DNA of 38,848 nucleotides from Phycisphaerales bacterium (GTDB taxonomy: Bacteria > Planctomycetota > Phycisphaerae > Tepidisphaerales > Tepidisphaeraceae), in the NCBI GenBank assembly GCA_020847545.1, contig JADLBV010000067.1, positions 1-38,848 of the forward strand, read 5' to 3'. Below the pieces are notes generated by a model. The model did not search any database. It was not told the origin of the DNA and worked only from the letters and a program-made list of their open reading frames with translations. Positions 25,750 to 33,508 of this stretch are shown here, one piece after another. Position 1 is the stretch's first letter. Each line of letters opens with the position of its first letter. Made by a program: the position numbers and the translations under genes.

Positions 25750-26892
25750 GTGACGGAAGCGGTAATCGAGGAGATTCGGGCGTATGAGGTGATCGTTCCT
25801 CCACATGCCGGCGCGGTCGACAGTCCATGCTACCAGTCCGCCAATCCATGGTATCTGGAACCGATCGTGCTGATCGAGGCGCTGACCAATGACGGCTTGC
25901 TGTCTGTGGGTGAATGCGGACGGGGCCATACGCTTGCCATGTGTGAGCCTTCGCTTAAATGCCTGCCCGGCATCAAACTCCAGGGCTTGAGCATGGATGT
26001 GCTGCCGCCGATGTGGCGTGTGCCGCCGCTGGGCGGGCTTTTGTCGGCCTACCCGTCCGCCCTGTGGCAATCCAACAACCCTGTGCTATGGGCCATGGAG
26101 ATCGCCATTCTCGACTGGGCGGGAAAACGGATGGGGTGCCGTGCTGTGGACCTGCTGGGCGGTGCGCATCGAAACGAAGTTCCTGTTGAGTACTGGTGCG
26201 GCAGGCAGACGCCGCAGGACATTCGAACCATCGCCGCGCGTGCCGGGCAAAAGGGCTTCACGGGGTTGAAGATGAAATCCCGCCTTGGCGATCCCGTGGC
26301 CGAACAGGTTGACGCCGTTGTCCAGGAGGCTGGGCCTCGATTTTATATCACGATCGATCCGATGTTCCAGTGGATCAGCCCCCGCGAGGCATTATCCACG
26401 TTCAGTTCGCTTGAGCGATGGAACACACAGCTTCTGATCGAGGATCCATTTCCCCAGGATCATCCTGAAATGTGGGAGCGGGCCAGGATGCGTTCCTCAA
26501 TCCCGCTGGCATGGCACGCGCGGACCATCCAGTCGCTGAAAGATGGGCTGCGTTACGGCTGTGCGGACACATTCAATTGTTCGGGGAGTATCTGGGAATT
26601 CATGATTTCAGCCCACGCCATAGAGGTCCACGGACTGACCTGCTGGCATGGAACTGGAATTGAATTGGGGGTAAGTCAGGCCGCTCATCTCCACACCGCC
26701 GCTGCGGCGAGATCCTGCACGAACCACGGCGATTTCGTCTCGGCGATCGTGCGTGAACACACGCTGGTGGATTGGGATTGGCCATACCGTAATGGTCGGC
26801 TTCCGTTGCCGCCGGGGCCGGGAATTGGAGTCAGCCTGGACCTTGCGGCCGTCAAGCACTACACCCGCGCTAAAGCGACCTTTCGCCGGTAA
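25750..26892 (+). CDS. Enolase-superfamily enzyme, acid-sugar dehydratase-like (2)
   Basis: A 380-residue second member, only distantly related to the first. The start is GTG 25750, chosen because GGAG at 25739-25742 is 7 nt away; another GTG two codons earlier is too close. It has the full KxK (K174, K176 in 'GLKMKSRLG'), metal ligands D203 ('TIDPMF') and E231 ('IEDPFP'). The third ligand position in 'IPLAWHAR' has no acidic residue (His256 or Ala257 instead of Glu/Asp), and H300 occurs in 'CWHGTG'. The missing third ligand suggests either His coordination or altered activity. The two superfamily genes are 89 nt apart on the same strand and may catalyse successive or alternative dehydrations of sugar acids released by the locus. 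Confidence 0.82.
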   Translation: MTEAVIEEIRAYEVIVPPHAGAVDSPCYQSANPWYLEPIVLIEALTNDGLLSVGECGRGHTLAMCEPSLKCLPGIKLQGLSMDVLPPMWRVPPLGGLLSAYPSALWQSNNPVLWAMEIAILDWAGKRMGCRAVDLLGGAHRNEVPVEYWCGRQTPQDIRTIAARAGQKGFTGLKMKSRLGDPVAEQVDAVVQEAGPRFYITIDPMFQWISPREALSTFSSLERWNTQLLIEDPFPQDHPEMWERARMRSSIPLAWHARTIQSLKDGLRYGCADTFNCSGSIWEFMISAHAIEVHGLTCWHGTGIELGVSQAAHLHTAAAARSCTNHGDFVSAIVREHTLVDWDWPYRNGRLPLPPGPGIGVSLDLAAVKHYTRAKATFRR

Positions 26893-27057
26893 ATAACAAG
26901 CGGCTGCGCTGAACGGCGGTGTATGTATGACGCCCAATAGGAAGAGGAGGGATGATTATTTGCACACGCCACCACCAACGCATGCGTGTTGGGAAGATTA
27001 CCGGCAAAGCGCATCACGACACGCCGGCCACAGGTTGCACACATTTGACGGCCGTTG

Positions 27058-28326
27058 TCATTTTGCCGGTCGCCGTGCGGCGACCATGGTGAACGCGGTC
27101 ATCAGGACCGCGCATGCGCCCGGTTCAGGGACCGCCACAAGTTCGTAGACGGATACGTTGTATCGACTGAACTGGTCGGAAAACTGGCCGGCGGTGATGG
27201 GAATGTCGGGCCGGCCATCCAGTGGCCTTGCTGCCATCCAGTCGCCTTGCAGGGCAATGTTGAAGGTGACATTGTAAGCGTTGTCAACTTCGTTAAGTGC
27301 CAGAAGATATCGCCTGGCGTTGTTCGGATCGGTATAGATGCGTGAATGGACCGCCGCAATGCTATCGCTCACATCCGCCGCGTTCCATCCATTGCCCAGT
27401 GCCGGACCGATAATGGCGATTTCTTCAGCAAGGGGCTTGTAGACATCATTTAACCACTGCGATCCGGCGTGGGGATACGGATCTCCGGCATTGGCGGCCG
27501 AGTTCAGCGCTGTGGTGTATTCCCAGGCCAAAAACCCCTCGGAGCCTTTGATCAGAGGATAATACGTCTGAAACCGGTGCTCACCGGTGGTGGGCAGACG
27601 TGAGCCCATGTTGGGGGCCCGTCCGAATCCCTGGCCTGCGAAAATCCAGGGCTTATTCGTCTGGGTCGCCATGTTGCTGACGCGGTTGATCTGCGATTTC
27701 AACCCTTTTTGCGATCCCATGAACCCCCGGTCTTCAAGCCGATAAAATTCGCTGGAATCGTTGCTGTATGGATAGGTGTCATAAATCAGGACGTCGTAGG
27801 CCGGCGCGTAGTCGACAACCGTGTTGTCGCTGGATCGATGAATTGCGAGATAGACCGGCCGGTCCGGATCGGCCCCCTTGACCGCATTATATGCCTGGAT
27901 GCAAAGGGACAACTGTGTGTTGCCCACCGGTTCATCGGCGGTATACCACCCGATCACGGCCGGATGGCTTTTGAAAGTGTTCACAAACTGCTGGATTCGT
28001 ATGGTGTTGACTGCCGTGACATCTGAACCCACCTGGGTCACGCCATCCACATTCATGATGACCTTCAGGCCTTTTGCATATGCCGCGTCAAGGCGTTTTT
28101 TTACGGTGCTGTCAGCGAGGTAACCCTGATGATAATAGAGGGCGACCGAGCCGCCCATGTCGGCGATCGCCTGAGATGGGTCCTGCCCAAAGACGTTTGA
28201 ATACCATCCCATCTCAAAAGGATCGCCCGCCATGGCCGCTTTGTTAGACGTCAGGATAATGAACAATGCCATGCAGGCAGCCGCGGCTCTGAATGGAATG
28301 CGCGCGAACGTTCGGAAGGGGGTCAT
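27058..28326 (-). CDS. PEP-CTERM protein with hydrolase-like TIM barrel
   Basis: A 422-residue exported protein. Residues about 12-33 are the signal peptide core, ending AMA. The body looks like a TIM barrel: 'GGSVALYYHQGYL', 'KGLKVIMNVDG', 'HPAVIGWYTADEPVGN' with Glu132 as candidate acid/base, 'AYDVLIYDTYPY', 'KPWIFAGQGFG' and 'GFLAWEYT'. It ends in VPEPGACAVL, a hydrophobic helix and ARRPAK, the PEP-CTERM sorting signal cut by an exosortase. ATG 28326 is preferred over 28332, because the GGGAG site is 7 nt from the former. No exosortase gene is in the window. It follows two small PEP-CTERM genes on the same strand and converges on the enolase-superfamily gene; the 165-nt gap between them holds only short palindromes. 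Confidence 0.82.
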   Translation of the reverse strand: MTPFRTFARIPFRAAAACMALFIILTSNKAAMAGDPFEMGWYSNVFGQDPSQAIADMGGSVALYYHQGYLADSTVKKRLDAAYAKGLKVIMNVDGVTQVGSDVTAVNTIRIQQFVNTFKSHPAVIGWYTADEPVGNTQLSLCIQAYNAVKGADPDRPVYLAIHRSSDNTVVDYAPAYDVLIYDTYPYSNDSSEFYRLEDRGFMGSQKGLKSQINRVSNMATQTNKPWIFAGQGFGRAPNMGSRLPTTGEHRFQTYYPLIKGSEGFLAWEYTTALNSAANAGDPYPHAGSQWLNDVYKPLAEEIAIIGPALGNGWNAADVSDSIAAVHSRIYTDPNNARRYLLALNEVDNAYNVTFNIALQGDWMAARPLDGRPDIPITAGQFSDQFSRYNVSVYELVAVPEPGACAVLMTAFTMVAARRPAK

Positions 28327-28378
28327 TTCCATTTCTCCCGGTTTTACAAAAGAAAAAGTCAATAAATGAAAGAGGGCA

Positions 28379-28414
28379 CCGGCCACCGCGCGGCTTCACA
28401 TACGCAGTGGCCGG
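28379..28414 (-). terminator. Hairpin after PEP-CTERM gene 2
   Basis: On the minus strand CCGGCCAC and GTGGCCGG pair perfectly (8 bp) across a 20-nt loop, followed by TGCCCTCTTTCATTTATT. It lies between the stop at 28437 and the next start at 28326, so it would reduce read-through into the TIM-barrel gene. Confidence 0.5.
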
Positions 28415-28436
28415 ATGGCCGTTGTCAGAAGAATGA

Positions 28437-29240
28437 TCATGACTCACGGCGGCGGCCGCACAGGGCGAAACCGCATAATGCCAGCAGTGCTGTCGATGCC
28501 GGTTCAGGGACCGCGCCAACGTAAAATGCATCGAAGTTGTGGATCGAATCGAGGTATCCGTTGGTCTGGATCGCCTGAGTTCCAAACAGGGTGCGGTTTG
28601 TCTTGGTAAATCCAGACAATCCATCATAATGCGCCACGGTGCTGTTGTCGCTGGTATCCTTAATGTCCAAGCTCCATGTCACATGCCCGGTGATATCCTG
28701 GGTGTGATCCATTGTGAACAGATACCATCGATCCGTTGCCATGATCGTTGGCGCATTTGGTGGATCGATCAAAGAAGAGAAGCTGCCGTTGGTGTATAAT
28801 TGCAGCGTCCCGTTGTAAGGCAGATAGATGGCATGGGAAAATGACTGGTAATTAGCGCTATTTCTCCCATACACGAGGTATGACAGCCCGTTTAATTGCG
28901 TTTCACCGCGGCGATAGGCGAACTGAATGCGGCCGCCGTCGATGGACACTTCCGGTGCCAGATACGCATCCAGATAGGTCCGGCCATTGGTTGGTTCATC
29001 CTCAGGATCGTTGATTCGCAGGAACTGATTGCCTTCATAGGCGAACGAGCTGTCATTCACGACTACGGCTGTGCCGTTGCTGGCCGGGTCGAGATAATAG
29101 TTGACATCACCATTGTCAGCCAGGTGGATGTTGCCGGGGGAATACGATTCATAATTATCAACTGCCGCGCCCATTGCCTGTCCTGCATATGCGACGCCAC
29201 ACAAAGTAGCAGCCGCCAGAATACTTGATAACCTCGACAT
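28437..29240 (-). CDS. PEP-CTERM protein, lectin-like (tandem paralogue 2)
   Basis: A 267-residue exported beta-rich protein. The signal peptide (residues 1-25) ends near MGA. The mature part begins 'DNYESYSPGNI' and contains 'VSIDGGRIQFAYRRG', 'GLSYLVYGR', 'ATDRWYLFTMDHTQD' and 'TWSLDIKDTSDNS', a pattern suggesting a concanavalin-like jelly roll. The tail VPEPASTALLAL, hydrophobic, CGRRRES is a PEP-CTERM anchor. It is clearly a duplicate of the gene at 29375-30172, sharing these motifs in order. GGAGG precedes ATG 29240. A glycan-binding role on the surface is plausible from the fold and the locus, not demonstrated. Confidence 0.8.
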   Translation of the reverse strand: MSRLSSILAAATLCGVAYAGQAMGAAVDNYESYSPGNIHLADNGDVNYYLDPASNGTAVVVNDSSFAYEGNQFLRINDPEDEPTNGRTYLDAYLAPEVSIDGGRIQFAYRRGETQLNGLSYLVYGRNSANYQSFSHAIYLPYNGTLQLYTNGSFSSLIDPPNAPTIMATDRWYLFTMDHTQDITGHVTWSLDIKDTSDNSTVAHYDGLSGFTKTNRTLFGTQAIQTNGYLDSIHNFDAFYVGAVPEPASTALLALCGFALCGRRRES

Positions 29241-29325
29241 GGTTTCCTCCAGATAATCGGTTGATATCGATGGCATATCCGGACAACACATCCGTTTTTG
29301 CCGTCAATTGTGAGTGAAAAGAGCA

Positions 29326-29358
29326 ATGCCGCGCGGTGATGGTCTCGCCGCGCGGCAT
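29326..29358 (-). terminator. Perfect 11-bp hairpin between the PEP-CTERM paralogues
   Basis: ATGCCGCGCGG (29326-29336) and CCGCGCGGCAT (29348-29358) are exact complements with an 11-nt loop. Read on the minus strand it starts 16 nt after the stop of the first paralogue and is followed by TGCTCTTTTC, so it is probably an intrinsic terminator or processing signal. Confidence 0.65.
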
Positions 29359-29374
29359 ACTGTCGTCACGCCGT

Positions 29375-30172
29375 TTAATTTTTGCGGCGGCGCAACACCA
29401 AGGCATTGCCGACCAGCGCCAACAGCGCCAGCGAGGCTGGCTCGGGAACAGGAGTGGCCCCGATGAAATAGGAATCGATGTTATGGATTGAATCGTTGAA
29501 CGCGTTGGTTTGGAAGGATTGCCATCCAAACATCGTCTTCGTTGAGCTGGTAAATCCAGTCAGATTGTTCAAGTGCACGACGTTGCTGTTGTCGCTGGTA
29601 TCCTTGATATCCAGGCTCCACGTTACCAGCCCGGTATTGTCCTGAGTGTGGTCCATGGTGAACAGATACCAGCGATCCGTCGCCATGATGAACGGACCGC
29701 TGCCGCCTCCGGGATATGAAACCGAAAATGCGCCGTTTTGATAAATGCCCAGTTCGCCGTTCCATGGCATATAAATGGCGTGAGAAAACGCCTGATTGTT
29801 CGAGCCATCGCGACCATAGATAAGATAGCTGAGCCCGTTGTACGACGTTACGCCTCGCCGATAAGCGAACTGCACCCGACTGCCATCGATCGAAACATCA
29901 CCAATTGTCGCGGCATCCATGAATGTGCGATCGCCGTCCGGGTCGTTGATCCGCAAAAACTGGCTGCCCTCGTATGCGTAGGCCGCATCGTTCACAACGG
30001 TAGCTGTGCCGGAACTGGCATCTGTATCGAGATCGTAAGAGATGTCTCCATTGTTCAGCCCGTCGATATTGCCGGGCGAATACGATTCATAGTTGTCGTA
30101 AGCCGCCTGAGCCTGGCCGGCCAAGGCGATTCCCGTAACCAATGCCGCCACTGTTGAAAATACCCTCTTCAT
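29375..30172 (-). CDS. PEP-CTERM protein, lectin-like (tandem paralogue 1)
   Basis: A 265-residue exported protein with signal peptide MKRVFSTVAALVTGIALAG ending AQA. The mature sequence 'DNYESYSPGNIDGLNNGD', 'VSIDGSRVQFAYRRG', 'GLSYLIYGR', 'ATDRWYLFTMDHTQD' and 'TWSLDIKDTSDNS' is nearly co-linear with the gene at 28437. The end VPEPASLALLALV...LRRRKN is a canonical PEP-CTERM signal (PEP, helix, basic tail). It is the first gene after a strong leftward promoter at 30397-30425, and has a GGAGGA site. The hairpin after its stop suggests it is made in greater amounts than the genes behind it. Confidence 0.82.
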   Translation of the reverse strand: MKRVFSTVAALVTGIALAGQAQAAYDNYESYSPGNIDGLNNGDISYDLDTDASSGTATVVNDAAYAYEGSQFLRINDPDGDRTFMDAATIGDVSIDGSRVQFAYRRGVTSYNGLSYLIYGRDGSNNQAFSHAIYMPWNGELGIYQNGAFSVSYPGGGSGPFIMATDRWYLFTMDHTQDNTGLVTWSLDIKDTSDNSNVVHLNNLTGFTSSTKTMFGWQSFQTNAFNDSIHNIDSYFIGATPVPEPASLALLALVGNALVLRRRKN

Positions 30173-30396
30173 CGCAATCCTCCATTCGAATAGGGATTAA
30201 CCTATCTACTTGACAACGCTAAAGTTACATCAGGCAACACACCTGCGTACTTTTGCGTTCATATTTTTTCAAGCTCATTCCATCGGCCACATGGCCCTGA
30301 AAATGATTCCATTCGATGATTTGCGATCGGTCGGCGTTCCTTCCTGTCAAGGCCATTCGACCATCTCGCCAGGAACATCCTCCAGTGAACAAATTA

Positions 30397-30425
30397 TTTA
30401 TACATGATGCGTTAAGGATTGTCAA
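30397..30425 (-). promoter_or_regulatory. Strong leftward promoter of the PEP-CTERM genes
   Basis: Minus strand TTGACA (30425-30420), 17-nt spacer, TATAAA (30402-30397), with an A/T-rich upstream stretch (30426-30447). It leaves a leader of about 215 nt before ATG 30172. It is the main content of the 339-nt gap 30173-30511. Confidence 0.7.
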
Positions 30426-30511
30426 ATAAATAATAAATTTTTTAATGAATAGCGATCTCCCCCGAAAAACCGAAGTAATTGCCTGATTTTATATGGGATA
30501 AAACGAGTTAT

Positions 30512-31378
30512 TTATCTGTTACCAGGCTTGAGATGTTCGAGCTTCAGTAGTTGTTCTGCGGCATTGGCTCGTACAGGATCGGTAAGAAGAGGCAGCTCCA
30601 CGGACAAGCCGCCATCGACAACAAGTGTCGAACCAGTGATGAAAGAAGAGAGATCGCTCAGTAAAAATAATGCCGCACCCGCCACATCAGCTGGTGTACC
30701 TTCAAACGGCCACGGCTGAGAAGCGCGATATAGAATATCGTTGTATGCACGTTCGATCGGCTTCTCACTATCCTTGCCGGTTCGGATAAACCCTGGAGCC
30801 AGTGAATTGACCCGGATGCCCAAGGGAGCCAGCTCGACAGCCAGTGTGCGTGTTAATCCATCGAGAGCGGCCTTGCTGGCAATATATGCCGCATTTCGAC
30901 TGACGGCCTGTCCTGTCATGATGGAACTGACGTTTACAATCGATCCTCCCGAGGACTTCATCAGCGGCAGGCAGTCTCGAATGGCATTCCAGCCGGCGAA
31001 TACGTTGACCTCAAACGCCTGTACGAAATGCTCATATTTTTCCTCTTCCACCGAACCGCCGGGGTTGTACATGGCGTTGTTCACCCAGCCGTCCAATCGC
31101 CCCCAGCGGTCAACGGTGCGTTGGATGGCACTCCGTAAATCCTGATGGTTTCGGACATCCACATGAGCGAACTCCGCGATTTCGGTGGCTTTGTCACCCA
31201 ATTGGCGTTTCACGCGGTCCAGTTCCCGGTCGTCTTTGTCAAGCAGCAGAACAAACGCATTGGCTTCAAGTAATGCGAGGACGATGGATTCTCCAATTCC
31301 ATGAGCTGCCCCGGTCACGCCAAAAACCCGGCCGCGAAATGCGACATCACTAAAATAATGTGAGGGTGGAGTCTTCAT
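30512..31378 (-). CDS. SDR-family dehydrogenase (second in locus)
   Basis: A 288-residue short-chain dehydrogenase/reductase. TGAAHGIG (22-29), Asp48 (NAD preference), 'NNAM' (100-103), catalytic Ser152, Tyr165 and Lys169 in 'AAYIASKAAL', and C-terminal 'FITGSTLVVDGG'. The N-terminal 15 residues precede the fold. ATG 31378 has an AGGAAG site; the reading extends upstream to 31426 without support. A weak promoter (TTGCGT, 16 nt, TATATT; 31461-31434) lies in front. It is divergent from the third DUF4838 gene and only moderately similar to the first SDR, so the two probably oxidise different substrates. Confidence 0.88.
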   Translation of the reverse strand: MKTPPSHYFSDVAFRGRVFGVTGAAHGIGESIVLALLEANAFVLLLDKDDRELDRVKRQLGDKATEIAEFAHVDVRNHQDLRSAIQRTVDRWGRLDGWVNNAMYNPGGSVEEEKYEHFVQAFEVNVFAGWNAIRDCLPLMKSSGGSIVNVSSIMTGQAVSRNAAYIASKAALDGLTRTLAVELAPLGIRVNSLAPGFIRTGKDSEKPIERAYNDILYRASQPWPFEGTPADVAGAALFLLSDLSSFITGSTLVVDGGLSVELPLLTDPVRANAAEQLLKLEHLKPGNR

Positions 31379-31492
31379 GTTGGTCTTCCTATTGCGAATC
31401 GTAACGAGGTGGTTTTTGCATACCAATTAGAATAATATAGGCAGCATTAGTTCATACGCAAATATTTATTTTATTGATAGACGATTCGGGAT

Positions 31493-33409
31493 ATGTTATT
31501 TTTGTCATTAATGCTGCGAAACTTCACACCATCTCGCCTGGTTTTGATAATCATCGTTGTATTTCTGTTTGGAACTTCATGCACGCATGCAGTGGAGATC
31601 AAACTGGTTGAGGAGGGGATTTCGACATATACGATCGTTCTTCCCAAGGCTCCGACGGAGATCGAGAAACAAGCCGCAAGAGAATTGCAGGAATGTCTCA
31701 AAGATGTGTCCGGCGCGACATTGCCCATCATCACGGCGGATGAGGGACTTTCAGACCACATGATCCTACTGGGCTATCAGCCGGCCTTGTGGAAGATTGA
31801 TGCGCGGATTGATCCAAAGCAACTGGGTGATGAGGGGTACGCCATCAAGACAGTCGGCCATCACCTGGTGATCAGTTCCGGCGATGGTCAGGGCATGGCA
31901 CAGGGGCTGATTCAGTGGAACAATGGCGTGCGCTCCCTGATCTACGAAAAGCAATCCCTGGGTGTTTTGTATGGTGTATACGCATTTATGGAAGATGAAC
32001 TGGGTTGTAGGTGGTATGCACCGAAAGACCGGCATATTCCCAGACATAATAATATCACAATCGATGACCTGGACATCGTCAGCACGCCCGACTTTGAGTA
32101 CCGACACACCTATTACACACCGGCATTCGACAGTGCCTGGGGAAACTGGCTTCGTCGGACGATCCCGCCTTATGACAACCGGGTGCATACATTTTGTCTG
32201 ATGGTTCCAGAAGACAGGTACCTGAAGGATCACCCCGAATATTTCTCGCTGATCAACGGCGAGCGAAAAGGCGGCCAGTATGTCGGCCAACTGTGTCTGA
32301 CCAACCCTGAGGTGTTGAGGATCTGCAGGGAAGAGGTATTGAAATGGGTCGAGCAGAATCCCGGAGCGAAGATTTTTTCTGTGTCACAGAATGACAATTC
32401 ACGATCCTGCGAATGTGATCGATGCAAGGCCATTGACCGTGAGGAAGGAAGCCCATCGGGCACGCTGCTGCGTTTCGTCAACGCGATCGCGGATGAAGTC
32501 GCTGGAAAACATCCGGATGTCTGGATCGACACCCTCGCTTATATGCACACAGAAAAGCCGCCGCAGATCACCCGGCCGAAGCCCAACGTCCGGATCAGGC
32601 TTTGTCCTATCTACGTTTGCCAATATCACCCGTATGAGGTGTGCGATGATCCGGCCACCAAGGCCTTCATGGAAAATCTGTCTGGCTGGAGCAAGCTGAC
32701 GAGCAATATTGACATCTGGCATTATTCAAGCGTTTACGGGCACTTGCTGGCTCCGCTGCCGGACTTGGAGCAGTTGGCCGCGAATTTCGCCATGTACAAA
32801 CGAATGGGGGTGCGCAGTTTGTTTGTCGAGGGGAACGACATGCCCGGCGCCGGAGGATGGATGGATGAGTTGAAGTCAACCCTCATCGCCAAACTGCAAT
32901 GGGACCTCAATACGGACGTGAAAGCTGTGACCGACAATTTCATGAGCGTGTATTTTGGAAAGTCAGGGGCACCGATTGGACGGTGGGTCTGGATGCTTCA
33001 TGAGCAAATCCACGCACGCGACCTGCACGGGAGCTGCTGGCCGGAACGGGATTATAAGCAGAAAAATGATTCCCGCCCGCCGGCGAACCCCTACCTGTAC
33101 CTTCCGCTGATGTCCACTGAGGTCATCAACGAGAGCGATCGCCTGTTTGATGAAGCCGAGAAGCTGGCGGAAGACCCGGTGATTTTGTCGCGGGTGCAGC
33201 ATGCCAGGCTGTCACTGGAGTATGTGAAAGTAATGTTTCAGCTCCAGGAGGCCTTGTCGGGCACGCTGGCAGATCGAGATTCCGCGTTGGCGCGATACCA
33301 GGAGTTCATCCGCCGATGCAAGGTTCACGGCATCCAGCACCTTGAACTGGTGGATCCAATTGATGCGACCGTCGACCAAGTCTGGAAAATGATGAGTGCG
33401 GCAAGGTGA
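31493..33409 (+). CDS. Secreted DUF4838 protein (paralogue 3)
   Basis: A 638-residue protein. The N-terminus is hydrophobic (about 15-28, 'RLVLIIIVVFLFGT') and ends near CTHA, a signal peptide. Then the alpha-glucuronidase-type N-terminal domain ('EKQAARELQECLKDVSGA', 'LGVLYGVYAFMEDELGCRWY') and the DUF4838 barrel with 'QLCLTNPEVL', 'IFSVSQNDN', CxCxxC at C306/C308/C311, 'IDTLAYMH', 'IYVCQYHPYEVC' and 'IWHYSSVYGH'. Compared with paralogue 2 it has an insertion near 130-152 ('GQGMAQGLIQWNNG'). The start at 31493 follows a weak GGGA; an internal ATG at 31511 is possible. It is followed after about 100 nt by the GH123/DUF4091-like gene on the same strand. Confidence 0.85.
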   Translation: MLFLSLMLRNFTPSRLVLIIIVVFLFGTSCTHAVEIKLVEEGISTYTIVLPKAPTEIEKQAARELQECLKDVSGATLPIITADEGLSDHMILLGYQPALWKIDARIDPKQLGDEGYAIKTVGHHLVISSGDGQGMAQGLIQWNNGVRSLIYEKQSLGVLYGVYAFMEDELGCRWYAPKDRHIPRHNNITIDDLDIVSTPDFEYRHTYYTPAFDSAWGNWLRRTIPPYDNRVHTFCLMVPEDRYLKDHPEYFSLINGERKGGQYVGQLCLTNPEVLRICREEVLKWVEQNPGAKIFSVSQNDNSRSCECDRCKAIDREEGSPSGTLLRFVNAIADEVAGKHPDVWIDTLAYMHTEKPPQITRPKPNVRIRLCPIYVCQYHPYEVCDDPATKAFMENLSGWSKLTSNIDIWHYSSVYGHLLAPLPDLEQLAANFAMYKRMGVRSLFVEGNDMPGAGGWMDELKSTLIAKLQWDLNTDVKAVTDNFMSVYFGKSGAPIGRWVWMLHEQIHARDLHGSCWPERDYKQKNDSRPPANPYLYLPLMSTEVINESDRLFDEAEKLAEDPVILSRVQHARLSLEYVKVMFQLQEALSGTLADRDSALARYQEFIRRCKVHGIQHLELVDPIDATVDQVWKMMSAAR

Positions 33410-33508
33410 GAAAATATGGACACCGGTCATGCAGAACGAGATAGCGCCCATGCAGATCAACCGGAGCAGTCGAATCAAATGACCAAGGCGCCGGACGATG
33501 GATCGAAT

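Noticed and set aside
26978-26987. ACGCATGCGT palindrome as operator
   Set aside because: Lies between two convergent genes, far from any start; short palindromes are expected by chance.
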